DNA of 7,385 bases from Pseudomonadota bacterium (lineage in GTDB: Bacteria; Pseudomonadota; Alphaproteobacteria; Rhizobiales; Beijerinckiaceae), in assembly GCA_023422485.1 (NCBI GenBank), contig JAGTAM010000225.1, positions 1 to 7,385 of the forward strand. Direction: 5' to 3'. A program made the translations under genes and the position numbers. The notes beneath the pieces were generated by a model that was not told the origin of the DNA, ran no database searches, and worked only from the letters and a program-made list of their open reading frames with translations. Below are positions 6,601 through 7,385 of the stretch, piece by piece (within the stretch, counting starts at the first letter, position 1; each line of letters starts with the position of its first letter).

Positions 6601-7385
6601 GCCCGCTGCCGCCGAAGGTGCCGGGAATCGAGCCGGATTCGAAGTTGAACACCACGGTCTCGCCGCCGGAGATCACGTCGGTGCCGGCGGTGCCGTTGTC
6701 GGGGTCGAGGGCGAAGGGGTCGAGCGTGTTGTTGATCCCGTCGCCGTCGAGGTCGAGGTTCTGCGGGTTGGTGGGCCCCGGCGTCAGCACCTTGATGTTG
6801 CCGTCGGCGAGCGTCGTGACCCAGACGGTGCCGGCGAAGGGCTTGCCATCGCCGACCGCATCGATGGCGAGCGGGGCGCCGCCGCCCATCGGCACCACCT
6901 GCTTGCCCGCCGCCACGATCTGGCCGGCGGCGCCGACCGTGGTGTCGACCCCGCCCGAGGCGTTGCGCGGAATGATGTGGAGATAGCCCGCGAGATCCGT
7001 GACCAGGATCGCGCCCTTGATGCTCGTGGTACCGCCGTCGGCCGTCGCCCAGGTGGTCGAGGCGGTGTACTCGGCCAAGCCGTTGAGCGAGCCCTGGCCG
7101 GTATCGAGCGCCCCGTCGCTGATGCCGCCCTCGAAGAACACGCTCTCGCGCGGATCGGCGGTGCCGGCCGGGATCACCGTGTTGAAGTCGGCGGGCAGGC
7201 CGGCGCTTCCTTGCGGGAGAAAGGTCGCGCCGGTGACGCCCGCGCCCGGCGTCAGAATCCAACCGGCCTGTCCCCCCACCGCCCGCACGAGGTTCGGGTG
7301 GCCGCCGAAATAGCCCTGCCCCGTGATCTCATGGAGCTGGTCGTAGTTGAGCCGCTTGGTGCCGCCGTCCTGATCGGGCGTGTTG
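3611..7385 (-). CDS. Large secreted modular protein with three malectin domains, 5' partial
   Basis: The frame is open to the right edge, so the N-terminus is missing; about 1257 residues are visible (numbered from the edge). Residues 1 to about 205 resemble the end of a sugar-dehydrogenase/NHL-like beta-propeller (GGHPN, then GAILVTDLAGYLHIIPRN). An Asp-rich calcium loop DLDGDG near 211 recalls thrombospondin type 3 repeats. About 242-502 looks like a concanavalin-like beta-sandwich. Malectin domains follow at about 511-660, 788-939 and 1065-1245, each opening with AINAGG or AINSGG and carrying the QRxFxxxxEG strand. The first two are each followed by an Ig-like domain (about 669-786, 944-1060) with VVYNDASG. 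Malectin domains bind carbohydrate, so an extracellular glycan-binding role is likely; no hydrolase motif is visible. No cysteine is present and the protein ends QDALLV, compatible with type I secretion, although RTX repeats are absent in the visible part. Stop TAG at 3613-3611; the mutase start follows 71 bases later on the same strand. The malectin assignment is firm; the N-terminal domains are tentative. Confidence 0.9.
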   Translation of the reverse strand, partial: NTPDQDGGTKRLNYDQLHEITGQGYFGGHPNLVRAVGGQAGWILTPGAGVTGATFLPQGSAGLPADFNTVIPAGTADPRESVFFEGGISDGALDTGQGSLNGLAEYTASTTWATADGGTTSIKGAILVTDLAGYLHIIPRNASGGVDTTVGAAGQIVAAGKQVVPMGGGAPLAIDAVGDGKPFAGTVWVTTLADGNIKVLTPGPTNPQNLDLDGDGINNTLDPFALDPDNGTAGTDVISGGETVVFNFESGSIPGTFGGSGLTGAMINGLDPFLDGGLYTSANIIAGGAGGVIQLKNVQEGDFTEGNNTLKDALQAGVTFDDSVATANVTMTMANWIPNATSDGGFPSAGLQIGTGDQDNFIKLVLGGRGESAGGKYTSAIFETSMENLGVAQTAAVTNNALLNAANASWVQLRLAVNLETNTVTPYWRFGTGAVSSATDANTAFTAGTSMTVPSGSALLKAIQGDYTVGGKASGMAVGLLATSNDGAPFTADFDGITITTTAKSGTTNPVVAAINAGGGALTQDGISFSADQYFSGGATFNDVAGGNGLQAAFTNTVYQTERYGNFGYAIPVASTIQAYTVELRFGELWWSNPGQRVFDVSLEGQTILNDLDIVAQTGSFNTPYTYVSGPITAGANGTLDLQFANGIDNAKLSGIVVRQASGGGGTDATKPTVGPFTVQAPVAGDASASVSVVYNDASGINLASITAADIAVTGPGAVGAITLQSKTSTSATSATATYIVAAPTGGWTNGQYTATVKAGEVADASPAANTNLAASQLFSVQTSSAGGIVAAINAGGAALIQDGISFSSDQYFTGGATFIDGTGGNGLQSVFTGTVYQTERYGNFSYAIPVASTTQAYTVELRFGELWWSNPGQRVFDVALEGQTVLNDLDILAQTGSFNTPYTYVSGPITAGANGTLDLQFANGIDNAKLSGIIVRQATGSTDTTGPTVGSFAVDSPDTGSDQASVTVVYNDASGISLASITAADLAVSGPGAVGAISLQSKVATSATSATATYLVAAPAGGWADGSYTATVKAGEIADASPAANTNAAASHGFTIDVTPGGDTLVMAINSGGGAFTRADGTVFEADTAASPHRFYVAGQDGNATYSDVDPIAGTTDDALYQNQRFGWASASTTDADDGRFGYAVKNADGSALASGSYEVILHFAEIYNQPDDPGGLSGAGQRQFNIGIEGTTVANYDIWAAAAGGATATSLTRTVSVTDGTLNLAFWQGAAENPTLAAIEVWKVNGASAQDALLV
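4212..5855 (-). repeat. Tandem duplication of a malectin + Ig-like unit within the large gene
   Basis: Two adjacent copies (about 5040-5855 and 4212-5021) encode malectin plus Ig-like domains that are nearly the same protein. Matching bases are 834 apart in the malectin part and 828 apart in the Ig part, a 6-bp difference caused by extra glycines in the linker of the first copy. An 86-bp stretch is identical (4584-4669 and 5418-5503). The third malectin (about 3611-4195) is clearly more divergent and is not part of this recent duplication. Confidence 0.9.

Noticed and set aside
3611..7288. GTG at 7288 as the start of the malectin protein
   Set aside because: The frame continues open to the window edge with domain-like sequence (GQGYFGGHPN), so 7288 is internal and the gene is truncated by the window.

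Overview
The window is strongly GC-rich and all three genes it supports lie on the minus strand. Protein content and codon use suggest a GC-rich alphaproteobacterium, most likely of the Methylobacterium/Methylorubrum type. That placement is an inference from protein style, not from a marker gene.

Layout in the direction of transcription (right to left): (1) 7385-3611, the 3' part of a very large secreted modular protein that is cut by the window edge. Its order is a probable beta-propeller remnant, a calcium-loop segment, a concanavalin-like beta-sandwich, then malectin / Ig-like / malectin / Ig-like / malectin. (2) A 71-bp gap holding a strong hairpin. (3) 3539-2004, a complete phosphomannomutase/phosphoglucomutase with all four family active-site motifs. 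(4) A 396-bp intergenic stretch (1608-2003) with a likely terminator just after the mutase gene and several inverted repeats. (5) 1607-136, a right-handed beta-helix protein with a Pro-X linker and C-terminal RTX calcium-binding repeats. (6) A short non-coding tail (1-135).

The beta-helix gene appears frameshifted at its very start. A well-placed ribosome binding site and ATG at 1607 lie one base out of phase with about 100 codons of convincing beta-helix sequence. The correct frame has no ATG, GTG or TTG until 1299, deep inside the domain. One extra base between about 1598 and 1605 would restore a protein of about 490 residues.

The likely common theme is the cell surface. The mutase would supply mannose-1-P/glucose-1-P for nucleotide sugars and hence exopolysaccharide or LPS. 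The flanking proteins look like extracellular glycan-binding or glycan-modifying proteins. Both are free of cysteine in the visible sequence and end in an Asp plus hydrophobic tail, which fits type I secretion. No mobile element, tRNA/rRNA or CRISPR array was seen. I do not see a clearly new defence or signalling system. The most notable observations are the start-site frameshift, the nearly identical tandem malectin-Ig duplication, and the shared secretion-type C-termini.
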